From the NCBI GenBank assembly GCA_036768485.1, contig JAVLUZ010000264.1, positions 1 to 64,000 of the forward strand: 64,000 bases of DNA, given 5' to 3'. Of this stretch, positions 52,509 through 63,362 are shown in pieces. The DNA comes from Mermis nigrescens. Taxonomy: Eukaryota; Nematoda; Enoplea; Mermithida; Mermithidae. The stretch's first letter is position 1; each line of letters opens with the position of its first letter. Below the pieces are notes generated by a model, which was given only the letters and a program-made list of their open reading frames with translations, searched no databases and was not told the DNA's origin. The translations under genes were made by a program, and so were the position numbers.

Positions 52509-52978
52509 CCATTTCTGATGGCAAACTCATGAGCAATGAAAATCGTGATGAGACATCTAATGCATTAAACGTGGGAGGAAAGCAGGCTTACCAAGCTTCT
52601 AGAAATAGGAACCGTGTGCATATACATATGTTCGAAATACTGACAGAAGAAAATAAAATAAGTATGAATGATCAGCTAAGTTATATTGCAAGAGATGGCT
52701 AATAATATTCTACATTTTTTAGCGAAATCTTAACCCAACAGTTTAAATATCTGGTATAAATCGTCAAAAATCATCAGCAGACTGACACGAAAACCATGAT
52801 TAAAAAGAAAACAGGCAACTTTATCAGACATTATTCTACAGAACACAATGTGCTTTCAAATATCTGACCGTGCAGTAAAAAAAGGAAAACAAGGTGAGAA
52901 TGGCGAAAAAGTTGAAGAAAAAGTAGTAAAAAGTGAAAAAATGAAAGTAGTAAAAACAAATTGAATAAGTTTTCTTAC

Positions 52979-53197
52979 TTCAGAATAAGCTTCTTTACGC
53001 GCAGAGCTCCGACTGAACCAATCATACGTCTGGCGGACTAGAACAGGTGAATTGCTTGGAAGTTCGTCAATAGATTGAGAAACAGCAAGGTGTAAAGAAT
53101 GGCAAATACAGCGAACCATAAGCAAATCCTTTTTGTTCTTTCAACCGAGAAAAAACCCCAGAATGGCGGCCAGTTAGAACACTGGCACCGTCACATC
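52979..53197 (-). pseudogene. hAT transposase exon 5: frameshifted
   Basis: Acceptor CTACAATAG; CDGASVLTGRHSGVFSRLK, then a one-base shift, then DLLMVRCICHSLHLAVSQS and YDWFSRSSARKEAYSE. Both halves are strongly hAT-like. Donor GTAAGA, phase 0. Confidence 0.75.
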
Positions 53198-53299
53198 CTA
53201 TTGTAGTAAAAAATATTATGCAGGACATAACATGTATAATATAGGTACTGGTTAAGTTTCAAATTATTAATATGAATGTTATTATCATTGTTAGCCTAA

Positions 53300-53415
53300 G
53301 AACATCCAGTAAAAATAAAATAATAATAATATTAATTTTAACAATTTTTAGTTTAAAAATAATATTAATATTAAAAATAATAGTAATAATAATAATATTA
53401 TTATTAATATTCACA
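53300..53415. repeat. AAT-rich microsatellite in the hAT element
   Basis: AATAATAATATTAATTTTAAC through AATAATATTATTATTAATATT, intron between exons 4 and 5. Confidence 0.75.
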
Positions 53416-53862
53416 CTTGCACAATAAAAGAGGGGGTACGATAGGTATCCACTAAAAGAACTTTTGGGAGGCATGCACACTCATCAAACCAGGACCAATT
53501 TATTGAACCATGAAAAAGTCATAAATTAACGAATTACTAAATTAATAAATTAATATATAAAATAACTTCTAACATTGTGATTTCAGTACGAAAATTTGAA
53601 GTTAAGTAGGCAAACAATTATCCGTTCATCTCCCCTAAGAAAGTCGGTCTATCCCCCTTCATAAATTGACCCTGTGCATTTATTATCATTAATAAAAATA
53701 ATATTAATATTCATCTTATTATTAATAACAATAACTTACGAAAAATGATTGACAAAAAAACAGAATTTATCAATTGCAAATTAGTATTGTTATAGATAAT
53801 AACCAAAATAGTAACATAATACTAAGTATAATTTATACTTTGAATATTATAGAATCATTCGC

Positions 53863-54236
53863 CTATTCCAACCAGATTGTTGATGTCAAGCTTATCTTCT
53901 TTTAAAGCACCCAGTACGCAAGCTGTTATTGTTTCCGAATCTCTACCACTAAGGTGTATTAATCTGAAAATTTTGGTATATGAATACTGATACACATATT
54001 TTACACACAACAAAATACAATAAATCAAGTCCTGACCGATAAAATGTTGTTATGATCTTTCTCTTAGACTTTGACAAATATCTAATAACCAGGCAAAGCA
54101 TTGGAAGAGCGCCGATGTCAGTTGATTCATCAATTAAAATTGAAAACTTTCCGTTACCCAAATCAGTTAGTATTTCTTCCTTCAAAGATGGAGCTAGAAC
54201 TTGTGTAACTAGCTTTGTACATTTCGTTCGTCCCAG
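53863..54236 (-). CDS. hAT transposase exons 3 and 4: first catal. Asp region
   Basis: Exon 3 (54236-54037): LGRTKCTKLVTQVLAP, then KFSILIDESTDIGALPMLCL; the Asp of LIDESTD is the first catalytic residue. Exon 4 (53963-53863): LIHLSGRDSETITAC and KEDKLDINNLVGIG. The exon 4 donor reads AG|GCGAAT, a GC instead of GT. Confidence 0.78.
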
Positions 54237-54309
54237 CTAAATTATAACACTCATCCTTACAAATAATTATAAAAATTTCATATAAAGGGTAAGGTTAGGT
54301 AGAGGTAGG

Positions 54310-54680
54310 TACTGCATCAACAGACGTGCATAGCATGAGCATTTGATGAGGTAAAGCACAAATATTTTTGAAAGCACATTTTTAACGTAAAAATGCAGGA
54401 CGTGCATTAAAACGCCATTTTTTGAAAATTTCTGTTGATTCTTTTTCTTGAGCATAAAGTAGCGCAAAATTTTAAATTATTCTAAAAAATTCGACCAAGC
54501 TTGACAAAGCATATTCAAAAACTGACTATATGGCGCAACACGCTAGAAATTTTACACTTTTAAGCAAAAATATTGATTTTTCCTGAAAGTCACAAATGCT
54601 GGAGGAGTAAAAATTTCTATAGAGGTGAAAGCATTTTGCTAGAGTAAGTCGGACCCCAGATCTACCGTTTTACATCTACA
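54310..54680 (+). mobile_element. Degenerate family C MITE inside the hAT element
   Basis: CAGACGTGCATAGCATGAGC, CTTTTTCTTGAGCATAAAG, TATGGCGCAACACGCTAG (hairpin decayed) and ACATTTTTGAAAATTTC in C order. It inserted after the hAT copy was formed or was carried by it. Confidence 0.5.
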
Positions 54681-54924
54681 AAAAGTAGAAAAATCTAGTG
54701 GCCTTCACGAATAAGTTTAATGCACACTTCTAAAACAGAATTCCAACCAAACGCAAATAAGCTAGTCATTTCTCAATTAGAAGTAATTAAAAGAATTTAG
54801 TAATATGTTGCATCAGTAAGTCATTTCAGCGGGTGCGCCATACAAGGTCGTTGGGGGTTTCATTCCTGAAAAGGTAGTTTCGCCCCAGGATTCACACTTT
54901 TTCAGAAAAATTGCACACACAAAC

Positions 54925-55250
54925 CTTAACACATTTCTTTCCCGGCAATTTCGGTTGAGCTAGACGCACGACGTGTGTTAAATCATCAGCAGCAAGAAAG
55001 GAAGCACGTTTAGCAATAAAAGCTGCCATTACTAATTCGAGTTGCTTTAAATCATTGCTAACGAGAGGTGCAACAAAATTATCGATCGACCTAGTAGAGA
55101 GAGCAGCTTTGCGGGCATCAGCAAAGTTTTTTTCGTGAACTTTCGAGGTAGTGTGCCGTTTAAGTGAAGAATAGTGAGCAAGAAGCACGCAGTCTTTGCA
55201 ATATTTACAACGAGCCTTCGAAGAATCGTTCGGATATGCACAAATCCAAG
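54925..55250 (-). CDS. hAT transposase exon 2: zinc-finger region
   Basis: Acceptor TCATTTTTAG. AWICAYPNDSSKARCKYC, then HYSSLKRHTTSKVHEKN gives a C-x2-C...H-x5-H finger of BED/TTF type. STRSIDNFVAP and KRASFLAADDL follow, as in other hAT proteins. Phase 0 end at K|GTTTGT. Confidence 0.8.
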
Positions 55251-55712
55251 CTAAAAATGAAATTTGAAAATTTTTGTGCATCATAGTCACGGTTAAAACA
55301 TGCACAAAGGAGAAGTGACAGAATTAAATGTAAAACATCATGTAGTTAAGCATAAACATACACATATTTATTTGATGATTTGGGGGTCACATAAAAAAGA
55401 TAAAAATTTCAGAGGAACATATTCCCGTATTTTTCATGACGTGCATAAATTTGCACTATGCATGCTTAAGGATATAATGAAGCTAGATTTTGCATGTCAA
55501 TATGAGCAAGATGACATAATTATTTACTTGTTGCGTAAATATTCAAATCAATCATTTTGGAAACCAAGACTACACCGAATGTTAGTACATATTCTAGGAA
55601 TTTAACTAATAGATTAAGAAATGCTTTACACAGTGCCATATAGGTGCACAAGCACCTGTTTCTCATACAGACTGAGATGTTTGTGAACTTGATGCATTAA
55701 CGTTGTTCATAC

Positions 55713-55860
55713 CCTTTAAATTAATATCCTTCTCCCACTCACGACGGTATGTTTGCTTATAATCTACACGGCGCTTTTTCTTAGAAGCCAAAACGGTTGA
55801 ATCCGAATCAGAAGATGAATTAATTTCAAAGGCACTTTCCGATGATTCTTCCGAAGCCAT
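55713..55860 (-). CDS. hAT transposase exon 1
   Basis: ATG at 55860: MASEESSESAFEIN, a Ser/Asp stretch, then KKKRRVDYKQTYRREWEKD. Donor G|GTATGA, phase 1. The basic run could be a nuclear localisation signal. Confidence 0.75.
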
Positions 55861-57214
55861 ATTGGCTATACAGCATTGGCTCGATATAGAATAAAATTAC
55901 AGAAATGTACAAATTGGAGTTTCGCGGTCGCCTGAAAGCAGGATATGTAATTAAACAATTTATATTTAAAATTAGGTATGCACAGCACACATAACACTAG
56001 AAAATATCCAAGCACAAAATAGAACTCAATAAAGTAAGCCGCAAATCAGAGAAGGGAATCTAGCCATTTGACATTTGCCTTTTTAAGATAAAAAACATGG
56101 AAGTATTTTATTCTTCTAGAAAGCTTTCATAATCAGCTTAAACATAATATTTGTGGCCTGGGGAGGTCGGATTGGAAACTATTCGGAAAAAACTAAACTA
56201 AACTAACTAAACTAATCGGGAGCCATTTCTACCTCAGCTGGAGTATAACTGACTAGCCAGCCATGTAATCTAAGCCTTAGCCTAAAGATAAGTAATATAC
56301 TTAGAAAAGCTAGGTAAGGTAGGTATGACAATATCAGTAACCTTCGGTGCTAAATTCGGCATTTCATATCCGCCATGCTGTCTGCAAGCCATTTCTTGTC
56401 TATAAAATGACTTTTACATCAATTTCAAAAGCAGAAACAGCTATATTTCAGCTTAGATTTTTTCTATTTTTGAGCGTAATTTTTGAAAAAATTCAGACGT
56501 ACGTTCTGTGTTAAATGCTACAAATACAGTAAATCAAGTTGCAAATCAAGCTTCTGAATGTCACTCAGTCGAAATTTCGCAACTATTTGGCGCTTTGTGC
56601 CGGATTTTCGCAAAAAATGACCGAAAATTCAAAAATTTTTCGAAAAAATATTGCGTCAAAAGCGATTTTGAAAAAAGCATAAAGTTTAAAACGCAAAAAA
56701 CTTTATTTTGAGCGTTATGAGCAAACTTTTGGTTCTACTTTTGGCGGTTTTAGGAAAATTTAGGGTGCCGACCGACCCTTTTAAGAAAATCCTAGATCCG
56801 CCACTGGCGGCCAGCGCTGGCTTCTCTTTTCGCTTTCAATAAGCCTAGGCTAGCTACGATTTAGTATTTTCACAAATAAACAAACAAGATTTTATTGCTA
56901 CGTAAGAAACACATGGCAAAAAATATAAAGACACGGCATGTGATAAGAAGACGAATTAAACAGATGATACCTACATGCATAAAACAGCGTAAGCGACTAA
57001 AACGTCAGCAATGGGAACACGCAGTCACGAAAGTGAAAACTTGGAAGATTGTAAGACAATACTGAGAAAATAAGCCAAAAAATTTGCTACGGTAGCTTTT
57101 CTACATGAACTGGGTTCTGTCCTTCTTAATATTATTACGCTCCTTCCTTCCTCCTTTTCTTTTTTGATTGATTAATTAGTCTACAGTAAGAGCAAACGAG
57201 TTTTAATAACAGAG
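55861..57214. other. Non-coding 5' part of the hAT element
   Basis: Between the transposase ATG and the right end. Contains the right tip of a family M MITE (CTAGATCCGCCACTG, 56792-56806) and a hairpin variant GGCGCTTTGTGCC at 56590. The promoter for the transposase should lie here; no motif assigned. Confidence 0.45.
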
Positions 57215-57362
57215 CAAAGCATTTCTTGAATGCACTAAAAATGCACTAAAAAACTCTAAATTGCACTAAAAATTGCACTAAAAGCCTGATGCACTAGATT
57301 ATGCACCAAATATTTCAAAATGCACTAAATCTGGTGCAAATGCACTGCACCTGGCAACCCTG
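57215..57362. repeat. Right end of the hAT element: TIR and TGCACT iterons
   Basis: Eight copies of (A/T)TGCACTA or TGCACCA lie in about 130 bp before the inverted tip CCTGGCAACCCTG, in the same orientation as at the left end. Confidence 0.8.
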
Positions 57363-57370
57363 ACCGGATA

Positions 57371-58092
57371 GGTTGTGCTAACAGTATTAATATTCATAAT
57401 TTGAATTAAGGCAATGACAATAACTTAGTCTACTGATAAGTCCAATTTATTTATGTATGTGTATGTAAGTATGTACAATACATCTGATAATAAAACGCAT
57501 CTCTTGTAATCAGATTATTAAAACATTGGTCAAACATACTTAAATCTGTATTATTCGTTATATTCCGACCGGACAACACGACTCATTTTAATATGACAGC
57601 TTAAAAATGTCATAAGCGCAGCGACTGGGTCTATTATACTCTTCTTATTGATGTTTCATGTCATTTGCTTAATAGTTGGCACATCTAATAAATTGCCGCA
57701 ACAGCCTTAAAGCCTTGAAATACTCTGCTGTAGTAATAAGTCCTTAAAATCATAACTTCTCAAAGCTTAATCGACAGACTGCGACAGTAGCATTGATCTG
57801 ATTATGTATCGTAATCTGTCGGCTTACTGTCGATTAAAATTCTTGAGCTTTTTCAGTCAATGTTCCCGGAGGCCACAGTATGTAACTCCTTTCTTATATA
57901 CTGTGGGTCGATAAGCTCACTGTAGCCGCATAGCAAGGATGTATTTTTCAATAAAATTTTTTGCGGCATAATTCATTCTCGTCTTCCAACAGATCAATCA
58001 ACTTGCAGAGAAATGTCGCGCATTCCGCTTATGTTAAGTTGACACTTTAAACACAATAGACTAACATTTTGAGAAGCACCACGAACTACCGC
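57371..58092. other. No gene recognised
   Basis: AT-rich sequence right of the hAT element. No conserved frame or repeat tip. Confidence 0.35.
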
Positions 58093-58165
58093 ACAGCTTA
58101 GTGTTAAAACGTTTGCTTCACGTCGAAGCAACCCACGTTCGATACCAGCCGCTAGCTTTTTATTT
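58093..58165 (+). repeat. tRNA-Val-like SINE head
   Basis: CAGCTTAGTGTTAAAACG resembles an A box, GTTTGCTTCACGTCG a Val(CAC)-type anticodon arm and ACGTTCGATACC a B box, at tRNA spacing. The T-arm (CCCACGTTCGATACCAGC) does not pair, so it is a SINE or pseudogene. Confidence 0.5.
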
Positions 58166-58422
58166 AGCGCACTTACTGTAGTATGTCCCAGAACTGTTTA
58201 AATACGTGATCTGAATTTAACAGACGGTGTAGTGCATTAAAAATGGAAGCATACGAGCCGCCCGCCCTCACTGAGCTTATCTGTCGAATCACAGTGAATA
58301 ATCTTATCACGTTTACAGTAGCCTTCAAAAAAATTTACTGTAAAAGCTGTCGAAGAAATGAAACAGACTATACAATGTAGGTAGGTACTATGTGCAAGAT
58401 AAGGAGGATGAGCAGGCGTGTA

Positions 58423-58645
58423 CATAAGTGGGCAACCGCAAATTCTGGGGGTGCAAGATTTTGCAAAGGTAAAAAAATGGCCTTAAAAATGGTCACATGG
58501 CGAAAAAACGCCATTTTTCAACGTTTCTCATCGAGCACTATCCATTGGCAACAAAAAATTGCGAAAAACAAAAAAATTCAAAAATTGATTTCTGGGGGGG
58601 GGTTATTTTGGTTTCTGGGGGTGCATACCCCCACGCCCACGTGTG
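58423..58645 (+). mobile_element. Family A MITE, GGCGTGTA/GGCGCGTA duplication
   Basis: Octamers 58415-58422 and 58646-58653 agree at 7/8. Starts CATAAGTGGGCAACC, ends CACGCCCACGTGTG. Confidence 0.87.
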
Positions 58646-58745
58646 GGCGCGTACCTATCCAATTTTTCTGGAAAAAGCATAGCACTATGGACTATAGTCT
58701 GTTTCACACAAGTTTGGGCATAAATTGTAAAATCTATGTCCGGCA

Positions 58746-59460
58746 ATAAGCTGACAGATTTCGATTATAGCATTGATTTGATATATAATTATCGTAATCC
58801 GTCGGCTTTCTTTCGAAAAAAATTCTAAAAATTCATGCCCAAACTCATGTGAAACTTACTTAAGTTACTTATATATCAAATATCGTCCATAGATCTGTTC
58901 ATATCGATTTTCATCTTTCCACATCAAAATTCCTCATCTCCGCTCAAAATCTCAACAGAATAAATCAGGGTGTCGATTTCCATCCGATTAGTAAGCATCA
59001 AGACCATATATACAATTTTACCACGTTAATGTAGGAGCGGGCTGCGATGACTGACTTTCCACAATGAAAAACTATATTCAGGAAAAAGAAAATTTTATAC
59101 ACAATTTACAAAGTACGGTTTATAACATATGCATAGGCTCCCAATCGCGAAACCAACGCGCCAATTTTATCCTTATTCATTCCAGGATTTTCAGCCCACT
59201 GACCCATCAAGCATTCGTCCGACAAACTTCCTGCGCTTGAAAATCGCTCAAAATATTCAGCCGGGCAAGCCAGCGTTACAATTATTAAAGTTTGCTTGAA
59301 GGGCGCATTTGAGTCGTCGCAGTACACGTGTAAAGCTAGTGGCGAAGTGCCAGGCAATAAATCGATGCGTTTCAATAAAGCAACCCTGCAATAGCAACTG
59401 AGTTTGTGATTAAAAGAATCACGGCCTGTTTTTCAACAATTATCTTTTCTATAAATTGGA
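58746..59460. other. No gene supported
   Basis: The minus-strand frame around 59375-59106 (MKRIDLLPGTSPLALHVYCD, then AEYFERFSSAGSLSDECL) has a coding-like look, but no domain is recognised and there is no neighbouring exon in phase. Confidence 0.35.
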
Positions 59461-59577
59461 ACGACACATGGGCGTGTAAGGGGTTCGTGGGGTATTTAGA
59501 CCTTCTCCCTCACGAGAATCCCTTAGACCCCCAGAATTGTGTTTGTGCATCTTTTGGAATTTTTGTCGGTTCTACAC

Positions 59578-59832
59578 CACACATGGGCGTGAGGGTGGGG
59601 TTTGTGCGGGGGTATGCACCCCCAGAAGTTGAAATACCCCCAGAAATCAAAATAACCCCCAGAAAAATTTTTTGTGCTTTTTTAGCAATTTTTTGATGCC
59701 ATTGGATAGTGCTTGATGAGAAACGTCGAAAAATGGTGTTTTTTCGTCATACGACCACTTTTGAGACCATTTTTTTACCTTTGAAAATTTTTTCACCCCC
59801 CCCCCACAGGATTTTGTTGCTGCCCACCTATG
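59578..59832 (-). mobile_element. Family A MITE, perfect TTCTACAC duplication
   Basis: TTCTACAC at 59570-59577 and 59833-59840 (8/8). Starts CACACATGGGCGTGAGGG, ends GTTGCTGCCCACCTATG. Confidence 0.9.
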
Positions 59833-59840
59833 TTCTACAC

Positions 59841-60500
59841 CACCCAGACCCCAGAATTCGACTGCTGCCCAATTTATATTGACCAATGAAGGTGAAAATT
59901 TTCGTGAAAATTTTCCATAGTGGAACGAAAAAAGGTGCAAAAAACAAAATGAACACGTGCGAGCGAACACATTTAGAAAATTACGATATATTTCCTATTG
60001 GCGAATAAACTTTCGGAAAATTGTTCTTTAATAGGCAGCCGGTCGACCTGACCTCTAAATTTGGGGCGTCGAAAATTTTGAAGTCAGATATTTTGATGAT
60101 CTTATTGAGAAGCAAAAAACAATGACAATTTTAGCGTTCCTTGGCGTTAGTATACAAATATTTAATTCCTCAATATTCCATCCGAGTTTGACTCTGAAAC
60201 AATTTTTAAATCTTGTCTTTATACTTGATTCCGGTAAGAAAAGCGAGGAAGAAAATAAATAATTCGGCACAAAGCGGTGTTAAATTTCGACTTAACCATG
60301 CCATACTAAATTTGGGATGTTTAGGAGAAGAAATATACAAAAACAATAGATCCGGAACAAAGTGCCGAAAAGTTTCGGAATTTATTAGTTCAAAGGTGCG
60401 CTGAAGACCTATTTTCGCGACCTTCAGTTGCGTTTAAAGAACTTTTGATATTTCCTTTGCGATACAATTAAATAAATTGCTCGTATGGGCGTGGAGTGGG
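59841..60500. other. No gene recognised
   Basis: AT-rich spacer. The first 40 bp (CACCCAGACCCCAGAATTCG) belongs to an A-like fragment that the copy at 59578 interrupts. Confidence 0.35.
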
Positions 60501-60508
60501 GTCTGGAC

Positions 60509-61031
60509 CATAGGTGCACAGCATTGCTGATCTGAAGATCAAGAATTGAGCTTTCTAAAAAAAGTGGTGTAAGCGCTAGAATGGCGTTAAAAACTGCGTT
60601 ATTACACCGTTTCTAGTAAATTTACGGTATTTTTGGAGAGAATATTCAATTTTCATCCATTTTTCACCTGCATTTTGCCTCATTTTCCCGAAAAAATTTT
60701 ACATTTTTCCATTTTAGGGGTCTGTAGAGACCCCCAACCACACATGGGCGTGGGGGGTTTGGGGGTATGCACTCCCCCAAAGTTGAAATACCCCCCAGAA
60801 ATCAAAATACCCCCCCTAGAATTCAAATTTTGAATTTTTTTGCTTTTCTAGCGATTTTTTGATGCCATTGGATAGTGCTCAATGAGAAACGTCGAAAAAT
60901 TGTGTTTTTCGCCATACAACCACTTTTAAGACTATTTTTTGACCCTTGAAAATTTTTTCACCCCCCCCCCCTTAGAATTTTGGTGCTGCCCACCTATGCC
61001 CCCAACCCCCCCATCCTCACGTGCATGTCTG
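60509..61031 (-). mobile_element. Family B MITE carrying a nested A (composite), perfect GTCTGGAC duplication
   Basis: GTCTGGAC at 60501-60508 and 61032-61039 (8/8). Starts CATAGGTGCACAGCATTGC, ends CACGTGCATGTCTG. Split at CCCCCAAC by an A copy, exactly as at 13485-13974. Confidence 0.88.
60739..60998 (-). mobile_element. Family A MITE nested in B, perfect CCCCCAAC duplication
   Basis: CCCCCAAC at 60731-60738 and 60999-61006 (8/8). Starts CACACATGGGCGTGGGG, ends GTGCTGCCCACCTATG. Confidence 0.9.
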
Positions 61032-61209
61032 GTCTGGACTCCATCCCACAATCCGGCGGACCCCCATATCGATAGACCCCAGAATTAAATTTCTGATACA
61101 ATTTTTTGCAGTTTTGACCAATCAGACCTCAAAATTTGGTTGCTGCCCATGTGTGGACTGGAGTCTGGACCAAACACGCACGTGGAGGGTTTGAAGAGTC
61201 CTGCCTGAC

Positions 61210-62001
61210 CATAGGTGTGCAACACCAAAATCCTGAAGGGTGCAAGATTTTTCAAAAGTCAAAAAATGGTTTTAGAAATGGTGGTATGGCGAAAAAGCAT
61301 CATTTTTGTACAGCATGGGAATTCTAGGGGCTCAGTAACAAAAATTTTTAAAAAGTGCCTTTCTGGGCTAAAAACCGGAGGTTACACGTCAAACACACTG
61401 TTTTTTGACGTTGCAGACAATGCTCGTTCTTTCAAGAGCATAAAAACGTTAAAAAATTCCAAAAATTGAGTAAATTGAACAAAGTATAGTCAAAAAATAA
61501 TTATATGGCGCGGGAATTCTGGGGGCTAAGTAACAATAATTTTTAAAAAGTGCCTTTTGGGCTAAAAACCGGCACACTGTTTTTTGACGTTGCAGACAAT
61601 GCTCGTTCTTTCAAGAGCATAAAAACGTTAAAAAATTTCAAAAAATTCAAAAAAATTGAGTAAATTGAACAAAATATAGTCAAAAAATAAGTATATGGCG
61701 CGAAGCAACAAAAATTTGAGATTTTTAAGCCAAAAATGAGCTACAAACGCTCAAAAAGATACACTTTTTACAACTTTTACAAAAAAATCGACGATTCTGG
61801 GGGAAGAGGTCGCAGCTATTTTGCGGGGGTCAGTTGTCATTTAGGGGAAGGTCAACCGCCCCATCAAATGCCCCCAAGAACACGCCTGGTACTATCCATT
61901 GGCATCAAGAAATCGCGGAAAAATTTTTCAAAAATTGAATTCTGGGGGTATTCGGCCTTCTGGTGGGTGCATACCCCCAGAACCTTCCATGTCCACGTGT
62001 G
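61210..62001 (+). mobile_element. Family A MITE nested in B and enclosing C
   Basis: Flanks TGCCTGAC (61202-61209) and GTCCTGAC (62002-62009), 6/8. Left piece CATAGGTGTGCAACACC to GCATCATTTTTG; right piece ACTATCCATTGGCATC to CATGTCCACGTGTG. Confidence 0.72.
61306..61885 (+). mobile_element. Family C MITE with internal tandem duplication, nested in A
   Basis: Starts at CAGCATGGGAATTCTAGG (outer tip missing). The block GGAATTCTrGGGGCT to TATGGCGCG occurs twice head to tail (61318-61508 and 61509-61700). Hairpin decayed to GGCGCGAAGCAAC. Right side CAAATGCCCCCAAGAACACG. Confidence 0.68.
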
Positions 62002-62280
62002 GTCCTGACCCCCCAGAATGGAAAAATGGGAAATTTTAGGGTAGAAACAAGGTAAAATGAGTGCTAAAAATGAATGAAAATGAAAATTTTCCTCAAAAGT
62101 GTCTAAATTGATCAGAAATTGTGTAATAAAGCAGTTTTAAAACTAATTCGGCGCTTATATTAGTTTTTGAGCTCATTTAGGCCCAAAAAAGCTTAATGCT
62201 TGACCCTCCCTCGAGACCGGCTGACCCCTCCCTGATTTGGCCATGCTGTACATCTAAGGTCTAACTGGACTAGTCATCAT

Positions 62281-62721
62281 CATAGATGCACAGCATGGCC
62301 GGTCGGTGGGGGGTCAGCCGGTCTAGCGGGGTCAAGAATTGAGCTTCCTTGAGCCAAAATGACCCCAAAAACTAATATAAGCGCAAAAATAGCGTTAAAA
62401 CTACGTTATTACACAGTTTCTGATAAATTCGAAACACTGTCGAACAAAATTTTTAATTTTCATGTTTTTTGCCTTCATTTTGTCCCGTTTTCCCAACAGA
62501 AAACTCCATTGTTCCATTCTGGTGGGGGAGGTCAGGACCATACGTGGGCGGCAAGAAATTCCTGGGGGTCTGAATAGGTTAAATCGCCAAAAATGTTACT
62601 AAAAGTAGAATTCTGAGGGAATCTACAGTAATCTGCGTGTGGTTTCAACTCCTGGAGGGTACAACCCACCACGCCCATGTGTGGTCAGGAACCTCCAAAC
62701 CCTCCCCCACGTGCATGTCTG
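62281..62721 (-). mobile_element. Family B MITE interrupted by A-prime, GTCATCAT/GTTATCAG duplication (6/8)
   Basis: Starts CATAGATGCACAGCATGGCC and ends CACGTGCATGTCTG. Split at its internal GTCAGGAC octamer by the 145-bp A-prime element. Confidence 0.78.
62539..62683 (+). mobile_element. Family A-prime short MITE nested in B, GTCAGGAC/GTCAGGAA duplication
   Basis: Octamers 62531-62538 and 62684-62691 agree at 7/8. Family A tips (CATACGTGGGCGGC, CACGCCCATGTGTG) around an interior with TAAATCGCCAAAAATG and CTACAGTAATCTGCG, as at 27261-27413. Confidence 0.8.
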
Positions 62722-63103
62722 GTTATCAGCCCACCCCACAGCTACGTGTATGCGTATTCACAAGGCAGCAGGTCAATACAAGATCGGTCTAGCAAGATTT
62801 TTTAATCTACAGGGGAAAATTGCGTAAAAAGATCCAGATAGCTCCATCTAAAACCACGGCAGTGTTACTAGCAGGCATATAAAAATACATTTTTGCTCTA
62901 GTCTTTGTCCTAATCTCGAGCAATTTTGTGGAAAGCTTGTTCATTTTCTTCCCTAGTTCTGTATTTTCCTTCCGTCTAATTTTCTTTCCCGTTTTAAAAG
63001 TCAAATAGAACCCGAACCTCCCACATGCATGAGGCTTAAGTGAAAAAACAAACCGGATCAATAGACACTTCTCTTCAGATTTAATAAACGGGGTCACTAA
63101 TAG

Positions 63104-63362
63104 ACATGCACGTGGGGGAGGTTTGGATGGTCTAGACCCCCCAGAATGAAAAAATGGAAAATTTTGAGGAGAAAATGAAGCAAAATAACGGCCAATAATA
63201 GATGAAAATTGAGAATTTTCTTCAAAGTGCTTCAGATGACCAGAAACTGTGTAATAATGTAGTTTTAGAGCTATTTTATCGCTTTTACCAGTTCTTCAGG
63301 TCTTTTTGGCCCAAAAACCTCAATTTTTGACCCTCCCTTAGACGTGCTGGCCCCCCACCAGG
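63104..63362 (+). mobile_element. Family B MITE, right end truncated
   Basis: AGACATGCACGTGGGGGAGG, GGTCTAGACCCCCCAGAATG (internal octamer site intact, empty), AAATGAAGCAAAATAACGG, GCTTCAGATGACCAGAAAC and CCTTAGACGTGCTGGCC. The CATCTATG tip is missing. Confidence 0.68.

Larger units (their letters stand above)
49437..55860 (-). pseudogene. hAT transposase gene, ten exons, one frameshift
   Basis: Exons: 55713-55860, 54925-55250, 54037-54236, 53863-53963, 52979-53197, 51873-51980, 51687-51805, 51191-51277 (or to 51196), about 50352-50469, 49437-49910. Phases agree at nearly all joins. Order: charged N-terminus with YRREWEKD, a C2H2-like finger, LGRTKCTKL, catalytic LIDESTDIG, GIGCDGAS, CHSLHLA, and the C-terminal dimerisation domain. 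Family members excise and insert with 8-bp duplications. In exon 5 the frame shifts by one base between FSRLK and KDLLMVRCICHS (near 53148-53155). Intron 4 would need a GC donor (AG|GCGAAT). These are the only lesions I saw. Confidence 0.85.
49122..57362. mobile_element. Full-length hAT transposon (8241 bp) with perfect ACCGGATA duplication
   Basis: Inverted ends CAGTGTTGCCAGGTC (49122) and CAGGGTTGCCAGGTGC (57362, minus strand). ACCGGATA flanks it at 49114-49121 and 57363-57370 (8/8). Inside is a single hAT transposase gene on the minus strand. Its length exceeds most hATs because of many introns and inserted repeats, for example (TAA)n tracts and a degraded C copy. A perfect duplication indicates fairly recent insertion. 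Confidence 0.92.
61170..62258 (+). mobile_element. Family B MITE enclosing A, which encloses C
   Basis: Left part CAAACACGCACGTGGAGGG after GTCTGGAC (61162-61169). It resumes at GTCCTGACCCCCCAGAATGG (62002) and ends CATGCTGTACATCTAAG. Interrupted by family A at its internal octamer. The outer right octamer (GTCTAACT) matches only partly. Confidence 0.68.

Noticed and set aside
52300..52518. Ile/Val/Asn-rich open frame
   Set aside because: Translation of a TAA/TAG microsatellite.
49988..53415. Regular short repeats that might suggest a CRISPR array
   Set aside because: They are simple TAA microsatellites without spacers, in eukaryotic DNA.
55300..55605. 101-codon plus-strand open frame
   Set aside because: Lies in intron 1 of the hAT gene on the other strand and has no recognisable motif.
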